NCBI GenBank assembly: GCA_905221605.1
Contig: CAJNDS010000514.1
Coordinates: forward strand, 1-64,000
Reading direction: 5' to 3'
DNA: 64,000 nt
Origin: Symbiodinium natans
Taxonomy: Eukaryota > Sar > Dinophyceae > Suessiales > Symbiodiniaceae
In this document: positions 52,376 to 62,100 of the stretch, piece by piece
How positions within the stretch are numbered: the stretch's first letter is position 1
How the letters are laid out: every line of letters begins with the position of its first letter
Translations under genes and position numbers: made by a program
Notes under the pieces: model-generated
Databases searched by the model: none
Seen by the model: the letters and a program-made list of their open reading frames with translations, nothing else
Told to the model about the DNA's origin: nothing

Positions 52376-52460
52376 CGCCGGTCCAGAAATGCCCAAGCTG
52401 CCGCCCGTCGCGTCTCCCAGGTCCTGGGTGCCCTCCGCCTGTCGTTTGTGATGAAAAGTG
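52376..52460 (-). CDS. Possible exon, frame uncertain
   Basis: Two frames are open: RQAEGTQDLGDATGGSLGIS and APRTWETRRAAAWAFLDRR. Adjacent CCCTAAA repeats resemble the exon-repeat pattern elsewhere. The frame cannot be decided by eye. Confidence 0.3.
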
Positions 52461-52914
52461 CCATGCCCCTGCTTGACATAACCACCATCATATCTATACC
52501 AACAACAGAAAAGTACTAATAGTGTAATGGGTCCGAGTCCCTTTCTGTAGTACAAAAAATATTAGAAGAAAATTAATCTATATAAACATTGTACACGTTT
52601 ATACAGAAACCAATTCAGCGTTCAGGTGTGCACTTTGGGAGACCTTCTGCTACTGGGAGGAGGTGAAGAGTCAAGAAATCAGGGGCCAACGGCATTGAAT
52701 TCTACAAGCGTATGCAACAACCAATAAACTCAGAAACCAAACTCCGCAAAACCTTGACACGCTCCATGCCGTACCCTGTATATCTTTCCACAAGCTAAAC
52801 TGCGCCCGGGGTCATCCCTTACTGATTGGCAGCACGTTAAAAACTCAGTTCAAGCCATGGGCAGAAGCAGTCAAACCATAGCCACGTACGTCAAGGATGC
52901 CATGAGGAAGAGTT

Positions 52915-53045
52915 GTTAAACCATAAACCCTAAACCCCTAAACCCCGAAACCCCTAAACCCCGAAACCCCTAAACCCCTAAACCCCTAAACCCTTAAACC
53001 CCTAAACCCCTAAACCCCTCGACCCTAAACCCTCAACCCTCAACC
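52915..53045 (+). repeat. CCCTAAAC octamer-rich telomere-type tract
   Basis: Mostly CCCCTAAA octamers with CCCCGAAA variants, unlike the heptamers elsewhere. Confidence 0.88.
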
Positions 53046-53461
53046 CTACCCTTTGTTCGCACCAGCCCACCTGCATGACATCAGCATGCTTCACAGCACC
53101 CGACTCGGCCAGGGTGTGTCGATTCGCTCTGTGGCTCTCCGTCCGGACGGCTTCCTTCGTTGCCGAGTTTATAAGCCCCCAAAAAGCGTACACTTTTTCA
53201 GATCTATAGGAGGATTATGGTGTCCCAGAAAGTGTAATACTAAAGTGTACTCATTCAGCTACTAAGCTTCGGAAGGCAGCAGGAGGAAGAAGACGAGGCA
53301 AAATGCGCGGCTGATTGCGAAGGCGGCCATCGGGCTCTAGAGAGCGGGGAAGAGGAGTGCGCAGACTTCTAGGGCTTTGCTTCCGAGCACATCGGCTTCC
53401 GATTCGCGCAGCTGCGTGGAGCAACACCTTCACCGCCTCTATTGTCGTGGCATCATCTCTC

Positions 53462-53560
53462 TCCTTCTCGCTCTCTCTCTCTCTCTCTTTGTCTTTGTCT
53501 TTGTCTTTGTCTTTGTCTTTGTCTTTCCCTTTCTCTTTCTCTTGCTCTCTTTCTCTCTAT
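53462..53560 (+). repeat. (CT)n and (CTTTGT)n microsatellite
   Basis: CTCTCTCT followed by about seven CTTTGT hexamers, then CTTTCTC units. Confidence 0.9.
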
Positions 53561-54527
53561 GAAGAGTGGTACGTGGTGATTGAAAACTGCCCACAAAGTG
53601 TTCTCTCACACTTCAGCCAGATGGCCGTGAGGCACAGGCCCGCTGCTATTGGGATACCTCCTCCTTGCGGTTTTACATGCTATCAGAAGGGCGGTCGTCC
53701 CAACTCACCCTCACCTCCCCAACAGTCCGCGATATTTACTGCCCAATTGCCCCTAAGCCGCTGGTGCTGACTCGCATCGTCCTTGATGTCTCAAGCGCGG
53801 AGCTCTTAAGATTCCTGCTCCCCCTTTCTCTTCCAAACTGTGCGTCTTTTTAGGTCCGAGGTCTCTTCGTGTCTTTTGCGCGGGCTCGGGGTGGCAACTT
53901 ACGTAACCTCATGGATTCAAGATGAAGCTTCTTGGGGTTTCAGGGTACACTTTGGGAGAGGGTTAGGGACCTGGGCTGTCATCAGTGAATGATGAGGTTC
54001 TTTCAGGGCTGAGGGTTCTGAAGAGCTGCGGGGTTTCTTCTTCTTTTGAACCCTAAACTTTCGAAACCCATATTAAAATTCCAAAACCCAATCCTAACCT
54101 CCTCGTTCCAGTGAGAAGCTATGGGGGCTCCGGGCTGTAGGCCTGCCAAGAGAGTACACTGCCCTTGCTTTGACTTTTTTCAACCCTAAGGCTGCAAAAA
54201 CCCTGAACCATGAACCCTTGCTGTCTGGAGATAAGTAAACTCCCTGCCTCTTGCGGTGCAGCAGTATCAGGTCCAACCTGCCGCACGCGGTTGTGTAGTC
54301 GTTTACTGGGGCCTTCAATTGCCCTTAGGCACAAGATAGCCCAAAAACCTTAGCAAATGAGGCCTTTGGGCCCAAAAACCCTTAAATAAGAGTCCTTGAG
54401 GCCTTAGGGTTAAGGGCCAAAGGGGGCTCCGATAACAAAAGGCGTTGAAAAACTGTCCACGGCTAAGCTTAGCAGGTCGGTGAGCCCCTGGAGTTCCAAA
54501 GCTCAGTCCGTTAATTTCACGCGCTTC

Positions 54528-54635
54528 GTAGCCCAGCAACCATCTTATAGGTAAGGGCACGCTTTTTTTGGGTTGGTTACTTCACAAGGCTACCCAGCAC
54601 CAGAGAAGAGGGTAAAGGGTACCACTGGGCTACCA
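54528..54635. mobile_element. Inverted-repeat element, family A copy 5, 3' of zinc-ribbon copy 7
   Basis: GTAGCCCAGCAACCATCTTA at one end, GGTACCACTGGGCTACCAAG at the other, with GGGTTGGTTACTTCACAAGG inside. Its position relative to copy 7 parallels copy 4's element, and the DNA between element and gene is also homologous. Confidence 0.75.
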
Positions 54636-54767
54636 AGGTCGTCAGGGAAGTTAATTGGCACTGCAGCCGCTGCATCGAATTATGCTCAGGCTGTTAGCAC
54701 TGGGCTAGGATACGGCAGCAAGCTGCAACACCCCTCGGGCAAACTAATTATAGCCTCATCAGACCTC

Positions 54768-56399
54768 TCATGCGCGTGCTGGCAACATCAGGGCTGTGAT
54801 CTCAGCGATGGAGTACCATTGAAGCAGTGCCGTACGCACAAAAACACGCTTGTCATTGGCGAAATGCGGCACTAACACCAGCCGCACGCCGGTCTCTTCA
54901 CACAGCTGGCGCTTCCTGACATCCCTCTCGATTTGACTCTCAAAGCGGGAAGGGTCACCGAAATGGAAGTAGTTGTCAGGATCGAAGTGCTGCTCCCCCT
55001 GGTACTCGAAGGCCAAGGATAGCTCGGAACAGTAGCCGTCCAACTGCAACCCTCCCAGAAACTCGGGGTAGCACGACTCAAACCTCGCAGGATCGAAGAT
55101 GGCTTCCAGAATGCTTCGGACCTCAGCTTCCGTCTTCCAAGAGCTGGCTGCGCATTGCGGGCACCAGGTCTTCTTATGAAGGATGCTGGCGGCACTGGCT
55201 TTCCACCTGTGGCCCAGCTGGCATTCCCAAAGAATTTTAACAGCTTGGTTGCTATACGACTTAGAAAGGCACCTGCCACCCAACGATGCGGCGTGTTCCT
55301 GTAGACGTGCCAGGCCGATCTTCTGGCACTCGGGGCACCAGCTGCCCGAGTTCATGACACTGTCCGGAGTTGCTGGCCATACATGGCCAGAGCCGCACTT
55401 CCACCGCACCTTGGTGTGAGCATTCGTGTAGTCCTCGGCCAGGCACTGTCCACCAAGGCGGGCGGCGTGGCTCTGTAATCGCTCCAATCCCAGTGGTGCT
55501 TTTTTTGCGCAGACTGGGCACCAGGTCTTGTGGTTCAACACGCTGCTTGCACTCGCACTCCATATGTGGCTTTTCTCGCACTGCCACAGAACCTTCACGC
55601 TCATGCCAACATATTCGGCAGCCAAGCACTTGCCACCACGGGCAGCGGCATGCTCTTGCAAGTCCCGCAAGGTGCGCTTGGACGGTGATGTCGTTCTGCG
55701 GGCGCACTCGGGGCACCAGGTCCCGTGGTTCAGAACATGTGCCGCTGTGGCCTCCCAGGTGTGTCCCAGCTTGCACTGCCAGCGAACCTTGGTATGGCTG
55801 TTCCGGTATGTGTCGGACAAGCACCTGCCACCTCTTCTCATCGCGTGCTCGTGTAGCTGGTACAAGCTGAGGCTTCGCTTGCCGATGGCGCAGCGAGGAC
55901 ACCAGCTCCCCTGATTCAGCACGTTGTGCGGCGTGGCCTTCCACTCGTGCCCACACTTGCACTCCCACTGGACCTTTGTCCTCCTGTTCGTGTACTCCGC
56001 TGACGTGCATCGCCCGCCCTTGCTGGCCGCATGGTCCCTCAACTTCTGGAGCGCTGCCCTCTTGACTGCCTCTCTACTTTGCTTCTTCTGCGGAGGCAGT
56101 TCCAGAGCTGATGCGCACCTGGCCTTTCCATCGCGGCGATCACACAGGAGATCCACTCTATCAGATCTCATTCGTTGCACGTGAAGCAGGCCTGCTGCAA
56201 CAGGTCCGCAATCACACGCGACCTTCCCAAGGCCTCTTCTCACAACAGCACCTGCTACCACGGCCAGGAAGGACCCAGCTGCACTTCTTCTGTCCCTACG
56301 GCCCAACGCTTCTTCCAGGGATCGAAGTCGAAGCCTTGGTCCTGGCACGGGCACCCTGCAGTTCTTTCCATCGGCAAGGGAGCTGGCCAAAGCAAGCAT
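54768..56399 (-). CDS. Zinc-ribbon array/nuclease-like protein, copy 7 (intact, divergent leader)
   Basis: 543 codons. The leader (MLALASSLADGKNCRVPVPG, then an Arg/Ala-rich stretch) differs from the other copies until about residue 100. The repeats and the nuclease core (LQLDGYCSEL, EYQGEQHF, GVRLVLVPHF) then align throughout. It lies 4.8 kb from copy 6, beyond a stretch of split resident genes. It shares its 3' flank and a family A element with copy 4. Confidence 0.85.
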   Translation of the reverse strand: MLALASSLADGKNCRVPVPGPRLRLRSLEEALGRRDRRSAAGSFLAVVAGAVVRRGLGKVACDCGPVAAGLLHVQRMRSDRVDLLCDRRDGKARCASALELPPQKKQSREAVKRAALQKLRDHAASKGGRCTSAEYTNRRTKVQWECKCGHEWKATPHNVLNQGSWCPRCAIGKRSLSLYQLHEHAMRRGGRCLSDTYRNSHTKVRWQCKLGHTWEATAAHVLNHGTWCPECARRTTSPSKRTLRDLQEHAAARGGKCLAAEYVGMSVKVLWQCEKSHIWSASASSVLNHKTWCPVCAKKAPLGLERLQSHAARLGGQCLAEDYTNAHTKVRWKCGSGHVWPATPDSVMNSGSWCPECQKIGLARLQEHAASLGGRCLSKSYSNQAVKILWECQLGHRWKASAASILHKKTWCPQCAASSWKTEAEVRSILEAIFDPARFESCYPEFLGGLQLDGYCSELSLAFEYQGEQHFDPDNYFHFGDPSRFESQIERDVRKRQLCEETGVRLVLVPHFANDKRVFVRTALLQWYSIAEITALMLPARA

Positions 56400-56549
56400 T
56401 CGGAAGCCTAGGCCTTAAAGCATGTCAAAGTCCTGATGTTGAGTGGCAGAGAAAGTATGGTTCTGGTTCACATTCTCAAGGCTTCTTTGGCTAATGCGCC
56501 TACTGCTTCGGGGTAACAGCCGACAACGAGGGAGTGGGTCCGAGCAAGG

Positions 56550-56819
56550 TTGCAAGCCTTGCCACCGGAGGGATACAAAGGAAACGACGGTGTGTGGTAC
56601 TTACCATCTCATCGATACCTGAACGAGAAACACTGTGATTGCGGCATCATGGCTCATGGGCCTGTCCAAGCTGATGGGCCAAGAGGCAGAGGCATAGGCA
56701 TCGCCCGGCCCACGGCTTCATTTACGACAAAAGAGGGCCACGTGCTGCACACCAAGCTGTGGGATATGCGTGCCAGGCTCGCAAAAATCTGTGTGGCCAC
56801 CTTACCGTCTGACGAATGA
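56550..56819 (+). CDS. Unrecognised 89-codon open frame
   Basis: Reads LPPEGYKGNDGVWYLPSHRY, KHCDCGIMAHGPVQADG, ASFTTKEGHVLHTKLW. The composition is plausible, but there is no family match, and it is on the strand opposite to all neighbours. Confidence 0.3.
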   Translation: MQALPPEGYKGNDGVWYLPSHRYLNEKHCDCGIMAHGPVQADGPRGRGIGIARPTASFTTKEGHVLHTKLWDMRARLAKICVATLPSDE

Positions 56820-57474
56820 AGAAACAACAGTATATTTACTCATGGGGGGTCGTCTACAGGATTTCGTGCAAACTTTTCATTGATGCGCTTGGCCGGCGAC
56901 CGGCTATGCGAATTGCAGCATAAGATGCCTCAATAGACAAGGCAGAACTTCCCCGGAACAACTTGTTCATCCTCAAATCGCCACCCCCCCATGTCAAAAA
57001 ATCATGTGCGACTGCACACGACGGGCCCGTCGACCATTTAGACTTCAAAAACCCTTTTGAAGGACAGAACCCCTAAGCCCCGGACCATTCGAGAACAAAA
57101 ATCCCTTCACGGCTTCAGGGGTGTCTTTTGCATCGCTGAAACAAGCCGCCTCGAGGCGTTTCCATGGCTCCGTAGTGTCGGCCGTTCAGGCTTTAGGCCA
57201 AGTGTGTCAGGCAATTGCTGCGCAGTGTGAAAGGAGAGACAAAAACGCTTTTTCCAAGCGGGGCCTGACTCACTCAGCCTAAACAGTGCCTACCTCCAAG
57301 ATGTTCCAGATCTTTGACTCAACTCTAGCCTTGATCCGCCGACAAAAAGTGTTGGTTTGGGGTACGTGAGGTAGGCTGTAACGCTGCCAGGGTCTGGGCA
57401 AGCCTTTCTCTTTCTCCGCGCCGCCCCAAACGAAAGTGCCGAGTGAGAAGTGCCCATATGCACCTCAGGCGTTG

Positions 57475-57561
57475 TATGCCTCCACTGCGTGCTCCTTCAT
57501 GAACTCGTTTAGGAGGTCGCCTTCCCACTGTTCCTCGGCACCAGAATCTCCCGTTGGGAGC
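57475..57561 (-). CDS. Probable terminal exon of an unrecognised gene (acidic tail)
   Basis: Reads LPTGDSGAEEQWEGDLLNEF then MKEHAVEAYNA and TGA. A TTTAGGG tract (57564-57600) lies immediately upstream on the gene strand. Confidence 0.55.
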
Positions 57562-57563
57562 GG

Positions 57564-57600
57564 TTTAGGGTTTAGGGTTTAGGGTTTAGGGTTTAGGGTC
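57564..57600 (+). repeat. Interstitial telomere-type repeat tract (TTTAGGG)
   Basis: Five perfect units adjoining the terminal exon at 57475-57561. Confidence 0.92.
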
Positions 57601-57879
57601 CATGTCATACAAAATCAGCTCTATGCACTGTGCAAGGCAGCCCCGTGCTCTCTATGTCTCGATGGTACGCGTGAGCCGAGCCTACACAACTTCTCGCACT
57701 ACGCTGCAAACTGGAAGAAACCCGAGGCAGCTGCGACCACATGCCCACGTCCTGAAGGGGCTTAGGGCTTAGGGGTTAAGTGACTGCGTACACAAAAGCA
57801 TGAATGCAAGAACAAATCGCGATCCTGTCTGCCCCAGATCATCTTAAGTGCACTATAGGGGTTCATAGTAGTTAGGGTC

Positions 57880-58065
57880 TTTCCTTCGAGCAGCAGCAGA
57901 CACTGCACGTGATCTTCCATGTGGGTGGCCTCGCACGCTGCGCAGCTTGAAGCCGGGCCATCGGCCAAAGATGCGTTCGAGAGACCTTGGGGAAAACGAC
58001 TTTCAACCCAAAAATCGAGATTCAGCACGGGGCGCTGGACAGCTTCAGGCTCAATATTCTCCCGA
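57880..58065 (-). CDS. Probable exon of an unrecognised minus-strand gene
   Basis: Reads VLNLDFWVESRFPQGLSNAS, SSCAACEATHMEDHVQCLLL, LEGK. CAAC...H...C could bind a metal. It probably belongs to the gene ending at 57475. Confidence 0.5.
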
Positions 58066-58211
58066 AACAGAGGGAGCCTCCTCAACGAGGGTGGCCCTCT
58101 GAAACATATTCCTGAACATGATCCCCTGAAACCCAATGAGGGAAAATACACATGTCGAGGGCCTACCGAGACAATAATATGCCACCAAGTGTCAATAACA
58201 TACCACACAAA

Positions 58212-58314
58212 AACACGGGAATCCAGGCTTGGGTCCTGGCGGCTTCACCAACTCCTCCCAGGGCACCCACTCGTCATCCTCGCGGCGTGGCTCCAGCGGT
58301 TGGGGCAAAGCTTC
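58212..58314 (-). CDS. Probable exon of the same unrecognised gene
   Basis: Reads EALPQPLEPRREDDEWVPWE then ELVKPPGPKPGFP. A similar but diverged segment (VLGELVNPAPNLP) is open at about 58600-58680, suggesting a duplicated exon. Confidence 0.5.
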
Positions 58315-58744
58315 GGAATTGCGAGGGGGTTTGGGGTTCAGAGGTTCGTGTTGGGGCACTGGTCTGGGTCGGGACAAGTTGGACCGGCAGGAGCCGAAAC
58401 TTCCTCGGAGGTCTCCACACCTCCCTAGATTGGCATCCCCCCTGATGCATTGGACAGCTCGAGGTTGCTCTGGTGTTCGGGACCCAAATTCGTAAACCCG
58501 TCCCCCTGCCTAAACCATCCTAAACCCAGCCCTGAGCCACGTTTTTCTCTGGGTCCTAGACTACAGCTGAAAAATCTCCTGTTCTTGGCAAACGCTCACT
58601 TTGAGGAAAGAGTCTGATCGGGGCAGGTTTGGTGCGGGGTTCACCAACTCGCCAAGGACCCCAACCACAACAAACCAGGACCCATCTAATGGGTTGATAG
58701 AGTTTAGTGGGTACGAGTACACAGTGTAGCCCCGCTTCTAACTA

Positions 58745-58900
58745 TCCCTGCGAGTTAAGAGGACCTCCTCACAGCTGGCAACTTTTTCTTGAACGCGGTC
58801 TTGGCCACTTCGCCCCTGCGCCGTCATGCTTACCAGCCTTGCTGCGATGAAGCGGCGGAGGGGCGGCGCCCTTACTGGGGGTTTCGGGGATGTCACACGT
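58745..58900 (-). CDS. Possible exon pair, basic C-terminus
   Basis: One frame reads DIPETPSKGAAPPPLHRSKA, and another reads GEVAKTAFKKKLPAVRRSS then a stop. GTAAGC lies between them. The exact junction is unclear. Confidence 0.35.
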
Positions 58901-59123
58901 CTCTGACAGCGTTGCCTTGACGGGTTGTTGGCTTGCCGGCATGTGCCAAACTCACACAGTGATTGCGATTCAATGATGCTTCTGGATATCTCTTTTCCTG
59001 TATACGATTCATACATCCTGACAGTATACGGAGATGCCTTTCAAGTGGAGAGATGGAGTCCTAGCATCTATGAGGGCATGCGCCGCTCTTCGGCGCATGC
59101 CCCCGCGCCCGGTGTCGTCCCTC

Positions 59124-59178
59124 TCAGATCTTCTTGGCGGCGGCCGCTTGGCGCTTCTTCTTCCTTAAGGGCGGGTTC
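59124..59178 (-). CDS. CCDC137-like terminal exon (RKKKRQAAAAKKI, stop)
   Basis: Reads GNPPLRKKKRQAAAAKKI then TGA. A basic tail like this fits a nuclear or nucleolar protein. A family D element lies directly upstream. Confidence 0.55.
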
Positions 59179-62100
59179 CCAGAGAGCCCAGTACCCCTTA
59201 ATGTATATTCCTTAATGGGGTTAATGGGAATTTGCCTTAAACTATGTTGGGATCCTTAAGGATATGATTTAAGGTATATATTCCTTGTTTCAGGGGTATT
59301 GGGCTCTTTGGGTTTTTTGGGCGTGAGAAGAACAGCTCAGGAGCTTAAGGGGCCTGCTTCAATCGTTTTAACTTCATCCTCAAAAAAACCTTCATGACCC
59401 TCTTCATCATCCTCACCTCACCACCTCTACTATCAGTGGTACCCCAAAGGGCCCAAATACCCCTTAAACAAGAGGAATCTACTTTAAATTATATTAAGGA
59501 TCCCTATATAATGTAAGGTAGAGTCCTGAATTCAGGGGTATTGGGCTCTCTTGGTATACGTACTGGATTAAGCCTGGCGGCATGGTCTCGTACGCGCTCT
59601 TGACCTGGCCGACGTAGTCCGCCAAGTTACTGGCTCCCAGCACCCCCGGCTTTCCTGCAAGTGAAGAGGCTTGACGGCCCAGGGAGGACCCTAAACCATA
59701 ACCCCTAAGCCCTATAAACCCCAAACCCTGCTATGGGGTTCCTCGTTTTTTGCATGATGACAGTACTTTACTTGGTTGAGGGGGTGTTGAGCTCTATGTG
59801 TTGTTTTGTGGGTCGGGGTTACTGGAGGCATTGAGGGGCTTGCGGGACATTAGGACATCTTGGGAGTCTTGATGTGAGGGTTGATAAGGATGTTTCCCGA
59901 TCCCTTTGCTGCCGTCCGAGTGCCTTTTTCATACTTCCACTCCCTTTGCACCATGCCTAAGTTGCAAAACTACCCTAAGCCCTAAAACCCTAAACCCTAA
60001 ACCCTAAACCCTAAACCCTAAACCCTAAACCCTAAACCCTAAACCAAAGCCCTAATGCCATAGTTTCGGAAGCCCTGCCCATTTCGAGGCCCCGTGGTCC
60101 TCCGCCATCACCGGACTTCTGCTTCCTCGGCAGAACAAAGCCAACACGTTCTCAAACTCTGCACATCCATGTGGGTAGAGGCCTGACAGGTGACTGCAAG
60201 CCCAAGTGCCCTCTTCATCTCCACAGACCTAAATACACTCAAGATTCAAATCTTGACAACACCTAAAGGCCTAAACCCTAAACCCTAACAACCGACACCC
60301 CTAACCCGTAACCCTGTTCATGAACTGCAAAGCCTGTTTCGTCATCTGCCGAGCTTCCCCTTCGCTCCCGCCTTGAGTGCGTCCTGGGCAGAAAAACTGA
60401 AGGGGGGGAAGGAGGGAAGGGCTTCGGAATCGGGGCTTCGATTCTTTGCGAAACACACAGACCAGCCAGGGCTAGCGGTTTACTGTTTCAGGGCGCCTCT
60501 TAGGCCCAAGTTCACAAGTCCATACGTCCTAAAGCCTGTATGGCCTAAACCCTTTAAAACCGCAAATGTAACCCATGTGCCTTACTTGTCTTGAAGAGTG
60601 GAGTGGCCCGACAGTTAATAGAGGTACTACACCGTAGATTGCGGATGTCTACAAGATCCTTACAGACAGGGTATCACTCCCCAACTCCCACTTCAGCACC
60701 AGCATGTTCATAAGCCCTAAGCCCTATAAGCCCTAAGCCCTAAGCCCTAAGCCCTAAGCCCTAAGCCCTAAGCCCTAAGCCATAAGCCCTAAGCCCTATA
60801 AGCCCTAAGCCCTAAGCTTCAAACCCCAAGTCCGAAAACCCTGTTTAAAACTGGGCGCTCTCAGATTCGAAGGTAGCCTGCATCCCCTATAAACCCTAAC
60901 AAAACCTGAAGCCCTGTATGGGCTCCACAAGACCAAAGAAGTCCTACAGCATCCTAGACCCTGAAGTCTAAATCCTGTATACTAAAGACGAAACCCTAAC
61001 CCCTAGACCCTAAACCACAAACCCTAACCCTAAACCCTAAACCCTAAACCCTAGCCCTAAACCCTAAAACCTAAACTCCCTGTGGCGCCTTGCTGAAGGT
61101 CGGCGGCCGCTCCGCCACGTCGCCGAACTTCGGCCGGTCCACGCGGCCCAGGAGCGGCTCGGGGACCTCGGGGGGGGCGTGCTGAAAGGGGGGAAGCCTG
61201 AAAGCACAAAGGGTTTAGGGCTTAGGGCTTAGGGTTTAGGGTTTAGGGGTTTAGGGTTTAGGGTTTGGGGTTAGGGTTTAGGGTTTGGGGTTTAGGGTTT
61301 ATAGGGTTCAACAAGTATGTACGGATACCCATAGATGTATGCTTCGCCATTGCTGCACAATAAAAGGTTCCCAAGAAAGTAGTTAAATGCTACAGACGCC
61401 CTTCTGAGTCAGCTTGCTCTATGGTGCATGAGCTGCGCTGACATGTGCGGATGGCTGGTTGAATGATGCGCTGATGCTGGGAAGTCGTTAGTAGTGTAGG
61501 GTTCACTGCATGTGCGCTTGCGCACATCTGCGAGTACTTACCGATATGATGGGTATCAGAAAATGAAAACAGCCCAGGTCAAACAGCCCAGGGAATCCCC
61601 TCAAAACTCCCCATGCAATAAAATGTAACAATACTGGGAGCATCTAATAATCGGGGTAATTCGGGGGGTTTGATTTCGTTCATATAAGGGGGAGGGACTT
61701 CGGTTGGGGAATGTCAGTGCGACCTCCTCAGGGTTGATCTTGGCGCCCTTCTTCTTCTTGTCCTTCAAGGTCTTCGAGCGCTCCTGGCAGAAGCGCGCGA
61801 GGGTTTGGGGGAGCAAATCGCACAACCCAGCGCCCCCGGTCTCTTTTATGGCAGAGGACCACACGAAGAAGCCTCTATCCTAAACTGAGTTGTGCTTTGA
61901 ACCCTTTTGAAAATTATCTATGAACAGGTCTCCTTATAAGGAAACAATGGAAAGTAAAAAAAGTTCTATCTGTCCTAACCCTGCTTCAAGCCAGGAGGCC
62001 TCTCACTTACAGGTAATCTCTGCCTTAAAGCCCGGAGAAAGCAAAGGTGCCACATTGGGGGGTCCTTTTGCCGCTGCCGCTGGTGGTCGGTGTTGACCTT

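Noticed and set aside
53315-53770. 151-codon plus-strand frame
   Set aside because: Its centre is a CT/CTTTGT microsatellite (SLSLSL, FVFVFV); the flanks carry no motif. A short acidic reading (ALESGEEECADF) in another frame near 53300-53370 is too weak to call.
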